Below, one piece after another: positions 12,301 through 22,955 of a DNA stretch of 64,000 bases. The stretch lies in NCBI GenBank assembly GCA_949592205.1, contig CATIUR010000003.1, forward strand, positions 161,933,759 to 161,997,758, given 5' to 3'. Origin of the DNA: Helichrysum umbraculigerum (taxonomy: Eukaryota > Streptophyta > Magnoliopsida > Asterales > Asteraceae). Each line of letters opens with the position of its first letter. Positions within the stretch are counted from its first letter, which is position 1. Below the pieces are notes generated by a model. It searched no databases. It saw only the letters and a list, made by a program, of their open reading frames with translations, and was not told the DNA's origin. A program made the translations under genes and the position numbers.

Positions 12301-15300
12301 TCTTTTTCAAAAGATTTCAATAGCAAATATTGTTGTTTTCATTTATATGAACTTCAAATCTGTATATATATGTATGTCGAATCAAACTACCTTTTGTTTA
12401 TGTGAATGTTAAATCCTTATTTGTAATAGGTCTCAATTTTTCAAAAGATTTCAATAGTAAATGTTGTTGTTTTCATTTATTTGAACGTCAAATCCGTATA
12501 TATATGGATGTCGAATCAAACTACCTTTTATGTGAATGTTAAATCCTTATTTTTCACAAGGACGTCGAATTAAACTATCTTTCGTTTATGTGAATATTAG
12601 CCCGTGTATACACACATATATCGAATCAAACTATTTTTCATTTATGTGAATGTAAAACATATGTTGAATCAGAGTATTTTTCGTTTATGTAAATGTAAAA
12701 CCTGTGAATACACACATATGTTGAATCAAAGTACTTTTCGTTTATGTGAATGTAAAATCCGTGAATACACACATATGTTGAATCAAAGTACTTTTCGTTT
12801 ATGTGAATGTAAAATCCGTGAATACACACATATGTTGAATAAAGCTATCTTCATTTATTTATTTGCATATTAAACCAAACCCGTAAATATATACGGATTT
12901 TGAATCAAACTCTTCCCAGTTAAATAAATATATATTTTGTAAATCGAAATTTATGTATTATACTGGATATTGGATATAGATATAGATATAGTTCCTTATG
13001 CTATTTATGTTTATGATTCACTAATTACATGTAAACAAAAAAAAATGAAATTGTATATCTACAAGTTTATAGTTATCTTGTATATATAAATGTTCGAACT
13101 TGATCAATTTTCAAACTTTTGACTTGTAGTTGTATATTTAATTTTAGCACTAAATTAGTGTAAATTATAATTGTTTTAGAATTTTGTGTCGTCTTTTCAT
13201 AGAAGTGTGAAAAAGTTTATACCTAACTATTGATGTCACATGACAAACTATCTTACATTATTTTGCAATTTTACGATGTTTTATAATCTATTTAAGTCGT
13301 TTTAAAGTTGTTTTTAAGCCGATCTACACTATTTATTTCACATCACCGTTATGATATAGTTTTTTTTTGTTGAATTAATGTTTTTGATCGGTTAATTGAA
13401 AGTCCGAAATAAAAGTTTTGATTGATTATTAGCTAGGTATCAAAATTTGAATATTTTTCATCATCATCATCATCATCGAATACAGTTCATCATCATTATG
13501 ATCTATATTGATATCCAACAGATTTGAGGGAATATAGTTAAATCTTAATTTTAAATTTAGTTTTCTAAATTAGATACAAAAAGAAATCTCAATTTACGTT
13601 ATATCCAACATACCATCAAATTATTTGAGAATATATTTATTAAGAATTTATCTAGTAATAAAGACTTTTTTTTTCATCATCATCATTATCTTTAAATTTA
13701 AATCTAATTGAGCGGATGATTTTAATACGAATAATGAAAGTTGTGTATAGGTTTTTTTTTAGGGAAAACACTTCATTTGATTGGTTAATTGGATGTTAAA
13801 TGAAATTGAGTGATTTGATTGGTCAATAGTTCTTTAATTTTTGAAAAAATTGAGTAGCAAAAGTGTTCTTTTATTAATATTTAGATTAAATTATTAAGCA
13901 TTAATTAGTATTAATTATATTAATTATGTTAATGAAAATTGAAAATTAAAAACGGCTACATCATGATACAGCTAATTAAGGGATAATAATGGGGTTAGTA
14001 TGGTCATTTAGGCTAATAGGGAATTGCTATTTAGGTAGACGATGTGAGTTCTTTTAAGAATGCTAAAAAAGTAGAGAATTAAAGAACCAATATGATTCTT
14101 TCATTTCTCTACAAGACCCACTTCTATTTTTTACCCCCTTGGTTAATTATCTCACAAACCGTAAGTCCAGAAATTATAAAAATTACATATTCGGAACCAG
14201 CGCGTTTTTCTCTTCGATTAGAGATGTCATAACATATACTTTCGACGAATTTTTTTTCGTCGTTTTTTTTACCGGATTTCACAATATAATTACATGTGAT
14301 TTATAATAAAAAATTAAAATTTGTTCACGATTATTTATTCATGGTATTTGCTATTTAACACGTGATTATAACTTAATATTCACCTACATTAATAGTTATA
14401 AATAAAAAATTAAAAATTGCAATAGTTTTCATTAAAAATCACATATGATTGTTATTTGTACACTTAATCACAAGTGATTTGTTATATAATCACATATGAT
14501 TTTGCATATAATCACATATGATTTTCATTTAAAAATTAATATTTGATGAGAAATTTACCGATATATGATAATTCATGTATGATTTCAACTTGATTTTTTA
14601 CTTGATTGTATAATTCTTAGTCAATGATTAGAAAATTTGTATTTTGTTACTCTTTAATCACATGTGATTGATACTTTGATATTCAATCGCATGTGATTAC
14701 ACCTTAGTTTTTCATGTCTTAATCTTTTTACATCATCAATGATTCGAATTTAAAGTTTAATCGGAAATATAAGCGGGTGTGATTATTTTTTAGTGTTAAA
14801 TCACATGTGATTTCATATTAAAAGTTTCTAAAACCCCAAAAAAATGGAAAAACTTCGTCGAAAGTATATGCTATTGGATCTAGAATCGAAGAGAAAAAGA
14901 CGCTGATTCCGAATATGTAATTTTTATAATTTGTAGACATACGGTTTGTGAGATATTTAGCTTGAAAAAAAAGGTGGAAATGAGTATTTGAAATGGAGAA
15001 ATCCTATTGGTTCCTCCATTCTCCATTTTTTTACCATTCTCTTTTTAACTTTCCTCTTAGGTAGACAACAAAAAAATTAGGAGATCAATGGTTCATAAAC
15101 ATTGCCCTCCATCAATTAAGGGGTGGGATTAAGTTAATTTGGGTTATATTAGGAAGGGCAACCTATATAGTTGTTTCTTTTATAATATAAATATAAAGGA
15201 GATTACGTACCGTTCCTTAAATTAGTTAATACGTAGTAATTGAGATTGGAGAATGAAGGTACGTGAGTAAATAGTAAAGAACCATAGTAGGTATAAAATA

Positions 15301-18300
15301 CATTTAAAGTAACAAATATTCTACCTAAATTTGTTAGATTTAGAATCAGATGAGAATGATAGTTTAAGAGGGCAAGGAGGGCATAGGGCTTTTTTGCAAT
15401 TTATACAAAATGAAAAAGGGGGAGGAAGTGGAAAGCTCAGACATCTCATACAAAACACACATTATATTCTCATATTTCTCTCATTCTCTTCAACAAACAT
15501 ACACAAATACATCACCACCACCACTTCCGTCACCGGCGCTCCACCATCTTAGCTTCACCCGTCGCCTTGCAGCTCCACCCGCCACCACCGTAGTTCACCC
15601 GCCACCACCATCGCAGGTCCATCGCCACCACCACCGTCACGTTCTCGTGACCGGAAAAAAGAAGAAGATAAAACGACGGCGGCTCTTTGTGGCCGGAGAG
15701 TTAATATGTAAGGCACCACCGTTGGTGAACCGGCCTCCACCGGACGTAACTAACCGTGGTCGTTTCTTCATATTCTCCCGCCGATTCTCCGCCACGACCG
15801 TCACTCCACCGTCACCACCATTTAACGCCACTACCGCCGCTCCTCCTCCACCACCACCACGATATAGATCTGGATTTGAAACTCGTAGATCAAGATCTAA
15901 AAAGTAGATCTACTTTTTAGATCTAGATCTAGTTTTTAGATCTGACTGCATCGTACATTTTTCCACTGCATCTTACGTTTTTTCTACTGAATCGTAGTTA
16001 TTTACTGCATCCTTTTTAAGATGTAGGGATGTTAAGATGAAATGTTTTTAAGATGCAGTGATATTTTTTTGTTAGTGAATCTTGAATATTTTTACACAAC
16101 CTATATGTTAAGATGAAATGATTTTACTACATCATTTTAAGTACTCATAGTAATATTGATCTAAATCTGCCTTTTAGATCTGAAAAAAACAACTGCATCG
16201 TACATTTCTTTGACTGTATCTTACATTTTTTTAACTGCATCGTACTTTTTGGATTTACTACTGCATCTTTTGTATATTATTATTGCATCTTATGTATATT
16301 ATAGCATTTTGATGTGTTTGTAAATCTTTGATTTTAGATTGGGGATAATAGGGGAAGGGGTCATATGAGGAGAAGGAGGAGAAGTTTTATTTGTAGCCAT
16401 TGGATCATCTTTTGGGTTGGATCAATGGTTAAAAGGGGTGACAATTTTGTAATTACTTTAAAAAATAAGGGTATTAGTTAACAAAAAAAAAACATAACAT
16501 TAATTTTCACTCCACACCCCTTCCAATATTTAGACTTTTACATGTTAACCCTTCCATTTTATTTTCTTCCCCCTCCTACCTTCTTCTTCCTCCAACCCCA
16601 CCTACCACCACCCCCACCACTTGCTGCCACCATCTGACTGCCGCCGGTCGCCCCCGGAAAAAAAAAATTTCAAAATTTTTTTTTTTCAAAAATTTTTTTT
16701 TTCAAATTTTTTTTTTTCAAATTTTTTTTTTCAAATTTTTTTTTCCCGTAAATTTTTTATTAGATATAGTATTCCTTTTCCTACTGCATTTTTAATAAAA
16801 CTATACGTTTTTTCCACTGCATTTTGTATATTATTGTTAATTAACTAAAACTTGTATATATTTTACCGCATCTTCTATACCCAACGTCAATAAAATACCG
16901 TACAAATGGATAATATATATAATCTAAAATGCAGTAAAAAGAGAACAATATGTCCTAAATGATGTATATGCAAAATGCAATAAAAACAACAATATGTATT
17001 ATACTTTAATACAAAATACAATACAAATAGATAATATGTAAAATACAAAATGCAATACAAATCAATAATATGTAAAATACAAAATGCAGTGAATAACAAA
17101 CAATATATAATGAATGAAATATATGAAAAATGCAGCAAAAATAACAAAATGCAGTGAAAATAACAAAATGCAGTACAAATAGATTATGTATAATATAAAA
17201 TACAGTGAAAATAACAAAATGCGGTACAAATAGATTAGATATAATATAAAATGCAGTAAAACGAACAATGTGTACTAAATAAATATATGCAAAATGCAGT
17301 AAAAACAGTAGTATGTATTATACTTTCATACAAAATGCAGTAAAAATGGATCATATGTATAATATAAAATGCAGTAAAAAATAAACAATATGTAATATAT
17401 GAAATATATGCAAAATGCAGTGAATAATAATAAAATGCAGTGTAATTTTAACAGAAGGCATTAAAAAATATATTATGTATAACTTAAATTGCAGTAAAAA
17501 ACAAACAATATATATAAGATTGAGGTGTATAAATAAAATGCAGTAAAAACGAACAATATCTACTAAACATATATACAAAATGCAATAAAAATAATAAAAT
17601 GCAGTACAAAGTGATAATATGTAAAAAAAATTGGAAAAAAAAATTATGAAACAAAATTTTTAATTTTTTTTTTTTTTAATTTAAAAAAATAGAAATTTTT
17701 TTTTTCCGACGACCGGTGGCGGGTGGCGGCGTCGGCGGGTGGCGGCGACGGGTGGCGGCGGCGGCGGGTGGCAGCAGCTAGTGGTGGTGGGTGGTGGAGG
17801 GGAGGGGTGGGTAGGAAGAAAGTAGGAGGGAGTAGTGTACACTATTAAAAAGGTGGAGGGGGTAAAAATGAAAATTTGAAAATTCTTCTCCTCCTTCTCC
17901 TCAAATAATACCTTCTCCTCTGAACCTTACCCTTGATTTTATTCTTGAATCTAAAAAATTAGTATTACCTTGTTTACAACATCTTTGTATATATTTTGTT
18001 ACTGCATCTTTGTATATTTGTTACTGCATCTTGTATTTTTTTGTTACTACGTCTTTTTGTATATTTGTTACTGCATCTTGTATATTTTGTTACTGCATCA
18101 TGTATTTTATTGTTACTGTATCTTTTTTATATTTGTTACTGTATCTTATATATTTATCACTGCATCTTATATTTTTATCACTGCATCTTACATTTTTTTT
18201 AATTATTTTTTACTGAATCATGCATATTATATAAGTTTATGATTGGACAATTTTTTTCATAATTTTTAGGAATTTTTTTCACGAAATTTTGTAAGTGGAT

Positions 18301-19500
18301 TCATAACTTTGTCAAAATTGCAAAAAAGCCCTTCCTTTTTCCCCTACAAATTTATCAAAATTGCAAAAAGGTCCTTCCTTCATTTCTCTGTACTCCTGTG
18401 AACCGTACCCAATTTGTTATAGGGTAGATATATGTAAAAAGAATAAAAGTTTAAATGTTGTGTAATCAATTAATTAATTATTATTAACTTTATAATTATA
18501 ATAATATAAATATGTTACTGATGCTATAGGTAATATAATATGGAGTAGATACTTAGGAATATTATTAATAGTAGATTATTTTAATATAATGAAACAAACA
18601 GACACAAAATAAATCAGCCATCAACAATCAACATTATTGGTGCCGCATGAAAACGACAGAAATTACTTTAGAAATAATTAACAAAAACAAACTTACGTCA
18701 ATGAAATCGCTGAGGAAAAAATCCGGCATGTAAACACGATTGAAATTGAACGCAGCCAAACGCATCAACGTCCGTAGCTGCCCGGCCGTTTCGGGCAGCA
18801 TCAACTCTTCAATCTTCTCAACATTCGCCCTTTTCAGCAACTCTCCATTATCACACGGTCTCATGTTCACTCCAGAACTCGCGATCACCACTTTTTCGAC
18901 TCTCTCAGGCCACATCTCGGCCATTCTGTACGCCACGAAACCGCCATAACTTGTTCCAACTACCGTGTACTTATTCACTCCCACTTTCTCCATTAGTTTC
19001 GCAATCGCATTCGCATTCGCTTGAAAAATCTCTGATCGTTCTGATGATTTCGTTGTCGATTCGCCAAAGAAGACTAGATCGGGTATGTATAAGTCGAAAT
19101 GAGGCGCCAAAAATGATACCTATCAATATGTAACAAATTAATCAAACAAAAAACACAGTTTAATTTATTTAACACGCAAAATAAAAATCGAACTACATCA
19201 CTTGTTAATTAACAAATGGATGCACTACAACATTACAAAAGTGTACTCAAATCAGTAAGTAAATTAGTAACAAATACTGACCTGTTGACGCCACTGCCAA
19301 ACGCCATGAGGACCGAATCCGTGAATTAAAAGAAGCGGCGGCTTACGATGATCACCATTTTCCGACGGTTTAGGTCCCCAAAAGTGGATCGTAGTGTACG
19401 AATCGACATCGATGGATTGCGAGGAGAGGCCGGATGCGGTGAGGGAACGTCGGAGGAAGGAACCGTACAACGAGACGAAGCTAAGGCAAGAAGTTACCAT
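6369..19500 (-). CDS. Alpha/beta-hydrolase fold protein, paralogue A, five exons with a 10.7-kb intron
   Basis: Exons in transcription order: 19282-19500, 18697-19119, 7874-7969, 6768-6835 and 6369-6486; all introns are GT-AG and the frame is intact for 307 residues. The oxyanion-side motif is LLLIHGFG (about residues 57-63). The nucleophile elbow is VVGTSYGGF with Ser130, the acid is in WGDQDNIF (Asp256) and the histidine is in KTSHVPQ (His285), so the triad is complete. Plant relatives are annotated as alpha/beta-hydrolase superfamily or monoacylglycerol-lipase-like proteins; the substrate is unknown. No clear signal peptide or membrane segment. Gene B (31357-36119) has identical exon phases and near-identical lengths, so the two are tandem duplicates on one strand. 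Exons 3-5 are assigned to this gene because the phases fit and the peptides match gene B exon by exon; RNA evidence across the 10,727-base intron 2 would settle it. Confidence 0.82.
6926..7842. mobile_element. Foldback Mutator-like element, 917 bases, in intron 3 of hydrolase A
   Basis: Exact 9-base duplications TTTTATAAT at 6917-6925 and 7843-7851 flank terminal repeats GGTTTAATAATGGTTTAATC and GGGTTAATAATGGTTTAATC (inverted). The arms continue inverted for roughly 340 bases, with repeated TTTTAACCACTCAACTT-type units and a GATCTTACGATTTCGATC-like centre. It has no coding capacity. It makes up nearly all of the 1038-base intron 3. Confidence 0.85.
7970..8757. other. 3' part of intron 2 of hydrolase A, no element recognised
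   Basis: Unique-looking AT-rich intron sequence just upstream of exon 3 (7874-7969) in the direction of transcription. The acceptor reads GGGTGCAG. Nothing else is supported. Confidence 0.6.
8766..9136. mobile_element. hAT MITE, 371 bases, in intron 2 of hydrolase A
   Basis: Terminal inverted repeats TAGAGGTGGCAA at both ends, with the exact 8-base duplication GTGACATG at 8758-8765 and 9137-9144. The interior is rich in GGGTC-type motifs (GGGTCGGGTCGGGTC, GGGTCTAGATGGGTC and their inverses near the right end), typical subterminal repeats of hAT MITEs. Confidence 0.9.
9145..9575. other. Intron 2 of hydrolase A, unassigned spacer
   Basis: AT-rich sequence between the hAT MITE and the first MULE. 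No repeat boundary or reading frame stands out. Confidence 0.5.
10891..10995 (+). pseudogene. Captured 5' fragment of a possible linker histone H1 gene
   Basis: Reads MATEEPMVATEPIGVDK, then an in-frame stop, VTE, another stop, and KPEVPVTEKVKKT before the homology ends. The composition and MATEEPxVATE start resemble the disordered N-terminal tail of plant histone H1. Upstream (about 10720-10890) is a 5'-leader-like stretch with CCAATCA. The globular domain is absent and two stops interrupt it, so it is a dead fragment. The family call rests on low-complexity sequence and is tentative. Confidence 0.4.
10996..11205 (-). pseudogene. Captured fragment of an EF-hand calcium-binding protein gene
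   Basis: On the minus strand the frame reads HRRSEMCKSFESMQLLETHFG, then MPPEELTRLYDSVFASF, then the canonical 12-residue EF loop DGDHNGTVDRDE, and FRSELKK. Position 1 Asp, 3 Asp, 5 Asn, 6 Gly and 12 Glu are all in place. The intact plant family has several EF hands and about twice this length or more; here only one loop survives and the sequence then runs into unrelated DNA. It lies wholly inside M1, so it is a transduplicated fragment. A frame extends upstream to 11397 but that part looks like element sequence. Confidence 0.7.
11674..13885 (-). mobile_element. Non-autonomous Helitron, 2212 bases, in intron 2 of hydrolase A
   Basis: Read on the minus strand, the 5' end is TCTAAATATTAATAAAAGAA preceded by A (13886 region). 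The 3' end is the hairpin CCCGTGTATACACGGG followed by TCTATAAT and CTAG, with T next (11674-11677 on the plus strand). There is no RepHel coding sequence. The interior is very AT-rich and contains a tandem array at about 12600-12850. Confidence 0.6.
12600..12850 (+). repeat. Tandem 57-base repeats inside the Helitron
   Basis: About four units, each built on ACACACATATGTTGAATCAA, then TTTTCGTTTATGTGAATGTA and AATCCGTGAAT. Looser copies extend left to about 12350. The unit is 19 codons long, which keeps frames open on both strands; I do not regard those as genes. The CCCGTGTATACAC start of the first unit resembles the Helitron's own 3' hairpin. Confidence 0.85.
14041..15057. mobile_element. 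MULE M4, 1017 bases, in intron 2 of hydrolase A
   Basis: Exact 9-base duplication TAGGTAGAC at 14032-14040 and 15058-15066. The inverted ends include TAAAAAAGTAGAGAAT...GAACCAATA and run on for roughly 230 bases (CTCACAAACCGTA, CTTCGATTAGAG, TACTTTCGACGAA). The core has about seven copies of a palindrome like ATCACATGTGAT. The terminal region matches that of the elements at 32979 and 49251, so they form one family. Confidence 0.85.
15337..18410. mobile_element. MULE M2, 3074 bases including a nested element
   Basis: Exact 9-base duplication AATTTGTTA at 15328-15336 and 18411-18419. The left end GATTTAGAATCAGATGAG matches the right end of M1, and the right end (inverted) GGGTACGGTTCACAGGAG matches the left end of M1, so M2 is a relative of M1 in the opposite orientation. 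Without the nested M3 and its duplication it would be about 1469 bases. The stretch 15500-15860 is GC- and CCACCACC-rich and gives a proline-rich frame that I take as element sequence. Confidence 0.88.
16337..17932. mobile_element. MULE M3, 1596 bases, nested in M2
   Basis: Exact 9-base duplication TTGATTTTA at 16328-16336 and 17933-17941. The first 48 bases and the inverted last 48 bases share GAGGAGAAGGAGGAGAAG. Inverted arms carry CCACCACCC/GGGTGGTGG tracts (16560-16660 and 17700-17830), and the core is full of AAAATGCAGTAAAA units. The corresponding arm of M1 (10070-10095, reversed) has the uninterrupted site, which confirms the boundaries. Confidence 0.93.
18420..18696. other. 5' part of intron 2 of hydrolase A
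   Basis: AT-rich sequence just downstream of the exon 2 donor (GTAAGT at 18696-18691, minus strand). Nothing else recognised. Confidence 0.6.
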
Positions 19501-20101
19501 TGTTATGTTGTAGGATGAATTGAGATTTTTGGGGGGAATGAAAGGAGGGATATGTTGTTGGGTAAGCTAACTCTGGAAAAAGCATAGAAAGAAGAGTGGG
19601 AAATAATGGTTGCAACGGTTTATCTTTTTTTGGTACTTACTTTTTACGTATAACGTAGTACGTAAGATGATTGATACGTAGTTGTTTCTTTAATTAATTT
19701 TTGATAATAAGGATATCTAATTTTTGCCTAATTTCATTTAATGTTACAATGGCAGCTGAAATTAAGGTTGTCAAAATCACGATGTTACTCAAAATTGTAC
19801 GATCCTTCAATTGAGATCCGATCTTGATAACAAGCGAAATATATAAATTTTAGTGTGACGGAGTTTTTTGAAGCTGTAACACTCTGCATCTATATGGTAT
19901 TCCAAGTTCTCGATCTTGTGTATGTACACAATATTCACGTTTTTAAGCATTGCATTAATGGATAAAATGTTTGTTGTTGCATCTGTATAAAATTAAAAAA
20001 TGTTCCCACCAATATGTAGGTGTGGTTGGTTAATAGAGCATTCATTATAACATGTATCAATGTATTTGTCATCAACTTGGTTCAAGAGTTCTAATATTTA
20101 T
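19501..20101. other. Upstream region of hydrolase A
   Basis: Sequence 5' of the gene A start codon on the minus strand. The promoter must lie here, but no clear TATA element can be singled out. Past about 19750 it is generic AT-rich DNA. Confidence 0.5.
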
Positions 20102-20109
20102 ATCTTATT

Positions 20110-21161
20110 AAGGGCCAGAGTCAGGAAATTCAAATATTCAGATGTAGTGGGCGAATTTTTTATTTATTTATTCTATAGTTTTTGTGGGAGCGAAAATTTA
20201 AAATGTTATTAATACCTTAAAAAAAAAATTGTTACGTAATTTAAAATATCTTGTGGGGGGCGACTGCCTGCGCTTAGGGATGGCAATGGTCACCCGATCC
20301 GATGGATATCCATCCGATCCATCCACTAAATGGTGGATATGGACGATCTAAATGGATGAATAGTGGATATGGATATGGATGTGGATGAATAGTGGATCGG
20401 ATATGGATGAAAATTTATCATCCATGGATTTATCCATTTCACCCGAAATACATATACATATATATATACACTCCTTAATAATACATATATATATATATAC
20501 ACATGTAAATTTACATATCCACATATAAACCATAAACAATTATTTTGATGTTATTAAACATATAAACCATAAACAATTAAGGTGTTATTGGATATATAAA
20601 GTCGTAAATTTTAAATATCTAATGTATATTTGAGGGGTTTTATTTTGTATTTTGATTTATATAGCAAATCTTAATGCATGAATATATCGTGCTGAGCGAA
20701 GTTCTGCTTACAACCATATATTGAAGTCACAATCCACGATATATAACAATTAAAACACGTGTGATTAGCCTATAAACAAGGAGAACACGTACATTTACAT
20801 TTGTCTAAATATATGTTAACTTGTAAGTGTAATAAATTATGCTTCATTGATTGACAATGTTTGAATACTTTTGTGAATAGATTTTTGTATGTTACATTAT
20901 ATTTATTTTTTTACAATATTTGTCTATTTCATTTCATATTAGGAAATTTTTCCTAACATTTTTTGAATATCCAATGGACATCCATTAACCCGCTTAATCC
21001 ATCGGATATGGATATGGATGGATGAATTGAAATTAAATGGATATGGATACGGATATGGACGAAAATATTTAAATGGATATGGATGTGGATATGGGATCAT
21101 CCGATCCATATCCGATCCATTGCCATCCCTACCTGCGCTGCCCCTGCCCTGTCTCCGCCCG
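20110..21161. mobile_element. hAT MITE split by a second hAT element
   Basis: The 8-base duplication ATCTTATT at 20102-20109 and 21162-21169 flanks ends AAGGGCCAGAGTCAGG and, inverted, CGGGCGGAGACAGGG. Without the inner element and its duplication it is about 187 bases, close in size and ends to the 195-base element at 30865. Confidence 0.65.
20275..21131. mobile_element. hAT element, 857 bases, nested
   Basis: Ends TAGGGATGGCAATGG on both sides (inverted) with the exact 8-base duplication CCTGCGCT at 20267-20274 and 21132-21139. Subterminal regions are filled with GGATATGGAT-type units (20285-20440 and 20985-21120). No transposase is seen, so it is non-autonomous. Confidence 0.92.
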
Positions 21162-21269
21162 ATCTTATTCATATTTATATACTCCGTATTTAATTCACCT
21201 AAGATTGTATGCTTTGGAGAGAAATAAAGATGTGAAAGTGGGTGCCAAGGGGGTTTGGGATGAAGATAA

Positions 21270-22010
21270 TGTTGGGTTTTATTTAGGTTTTTCCAAATAT
21301 GAGGAAGAGTTAGAGCCCAACAAATTAGGCCAAATACAAGATCCATTTAGTCTTGTATACTAGGGTTTTTATAATAAAAGAGTTTGTAGCCACTTTTACA
21401 CAAGAGAGAAAAAAAAAAAAAAGAGTGAGAAACACAATTCCCGTTTTTTGTGCACAGCAGGCCGGAAAACTGACGATCCCATAGATTGAACCGTCGGATC
21501 GTTCTCATTTTTGGACAGTGTCTTCCTGACATCTGGGCCAACGTTTTGACCGTTCAGTTTTTCATTCCGAGCTCTGGAAGTCGAGTTATAGCTGCTGGAA
21601 CAGAGAGCAGAATTTTGGTGAAGTTATTCCTCTTTTGTCTTTAGATTAATTCCATACTTGTTGATGCTATTGTTCAAGAGTATGATGATTATTGTTTACC
21701 TCTAGTGAATCTAGAGAATACTCGTTGTATTGCTCTCTTGTTGATATTAGTGGATTTTAAGTGGCCTACGGGTCTCGTGGTTTTTACTCTCGCCTTGAGA
21801 GGTTTTCCACGCAAAAAGTTTCGTGTTCTTTGTATGTGCTTGGTTATTACTTAATTCTGTGAATTGGGGCTGATTTGGAGACTGATTTAGATTGCGTTTA
21901 GGTTACCCTAATTGTTTGCATCCTCATTGGTTCATACGGGTCGGGAAAGTATTGTCAAACGAGGGTTTAATTCCGCATTTGTGTTTACCGTTGTGACTTA
22001 TTTCCCATCA
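21270..22010 (+). repeat. Copia 5' LTR, 741 bases
   Basis: Begins TGTTGGGTTTTATTTAGG and ends TTTCCCATCA. It matches 28682-29421 over its full length with scattered substitutions and a poly-A length difference near 21408. Confidence 0.96.
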
Positions 22011-22012
22011 AA

Positions 22013-22023
22013 TTGGTATCAGA
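22013..22023 (+). promoter_or_regulatory. Copia primer binding site (initiator tRNA-Met type)
   Basis: TTGGTATCAGA starts two bases after the 5' LTR and is complementary to the 3' end of plant initiator tRNA-Met. Confidence 0.85.
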
Positions 22024-22055
22024 TCTTTGTTTATTGGATTTGACTTGTGTGAACG

Positions 22056-22947
22056 ATGGAAGCTAATACAACTAGGATGATTAATTTAAATGGTTCTAAT
22101 TATTATGTTTGGAAAGGCGAGATGGAGGATCTTCTTTATGTGAAGGATTACTATTTGCCTGTTTTTACTACTGATAAACCTGAGGATAAATCAGATGCAG
22201 AGTGGACTATTTTGCATAGACAGGTCTGTGGGTATATTCGGCAGTGGGTAGATGATAACGTTTTGAACCATATTAGTGGGGAGTCTCATGCTCGTACTTT
22301 GTGGAACAAGCTTGAACAGTTATATGCTCGAAAGACCGGTAACAACAAGTTGTTCTTAATTAAGCAGATGACGGGTTTTAAGTACACTGATTGGACTCCT
22401 ATTTTAGATCACCTAAATGCGTTTCAGGGTATTATAAATCAGCTTGCAGGAATGGGTATCAGGTTTGAGGATGAGATTCAAGGTTTATGGCTACTTGGTA
22501 CATTACTGGATTCTTGGGAGACTTTTAGGACATCTTTGTCCAACTCCGAACCGGATGGTATTATCACCATGGAATTGGCTAAGGGCAGTATTTTGAATGA
22601 AGAGATGAGAAGAAAGTCACAGGGTTCCTCTTCACAGTCAGATGTCTTGGTCACTGAAATACGGGGGAGAAGTCAAAGTAGAGGTCCGAGTAATATAGGT
22701 AATCACCGTAGTAGTTTCAGCAAAGGTAAGTTTGCTGATGTTGATTGTTATCATTGCGGTGAAAAAGGGCACACAAAATGATACTGCAGACAGTTGAAGA
22801 AAGCGCAGAGAAAGACTAATAAGAAGAACAAACAGAAGAAAAATGATGGTGGTAATGATAAGGTTGAAGTGAACGCTGTCACTGATGAGTTCTTTGTTTG
22901 TTTTGATTATGATATGATTAATATTGCTCACGAGTTGGATTGTTGAT
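22056..22947 (+). pseudogene. Copia gag, degraded
   Basis: The frame starts at 22056 and gives the Copia gag domain (LNGSNYYVWKGEMEDLLYV near the start, LWNKLEQLYARKTGNNK in the middle). It reaches the zinc knuckle CYHCGEKGHTK where a TGA (22779-22781) replaces the next codon; the knuckle histidine and third cysteine are still visible. Homology continues in the same frame through a lysine-rich stretch to about 22940, where a small deletion shifts frame just before the protease. Gag forms the virus-like particle in intact elements; this one cannot make full-length protein. Confidence 0.88.
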
Positions 22948-22955
22948 AGTAGTGC

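Noticed and set aside
12604..12873. Repetitive frames on both strands
   Set aside because: The 57-base tandem unit is a multiple of three, which keeps frames open by chance. There is no start context or homology.
15410..15907. Proline/serine/arginine-rich frame of 165 codons
   Set aside because: It lies in the GC-rich CCACCACC part of MULE M2 and reads into the inverted repeat. It looks like composition, not a gene.
18634..19110. Starting the hydrolase A exon 2 peptide at 19110 as a separate small gene
   Set aside because: The codon at 19110 is TTG; phases, motifs and comparison with gene B show this is an internal exon.
20939..21363. Several frames with Tyr/Pro/His repeats
   Set aside because: They come from GGATATGGAT subterminal repeats of the nested hAT element.
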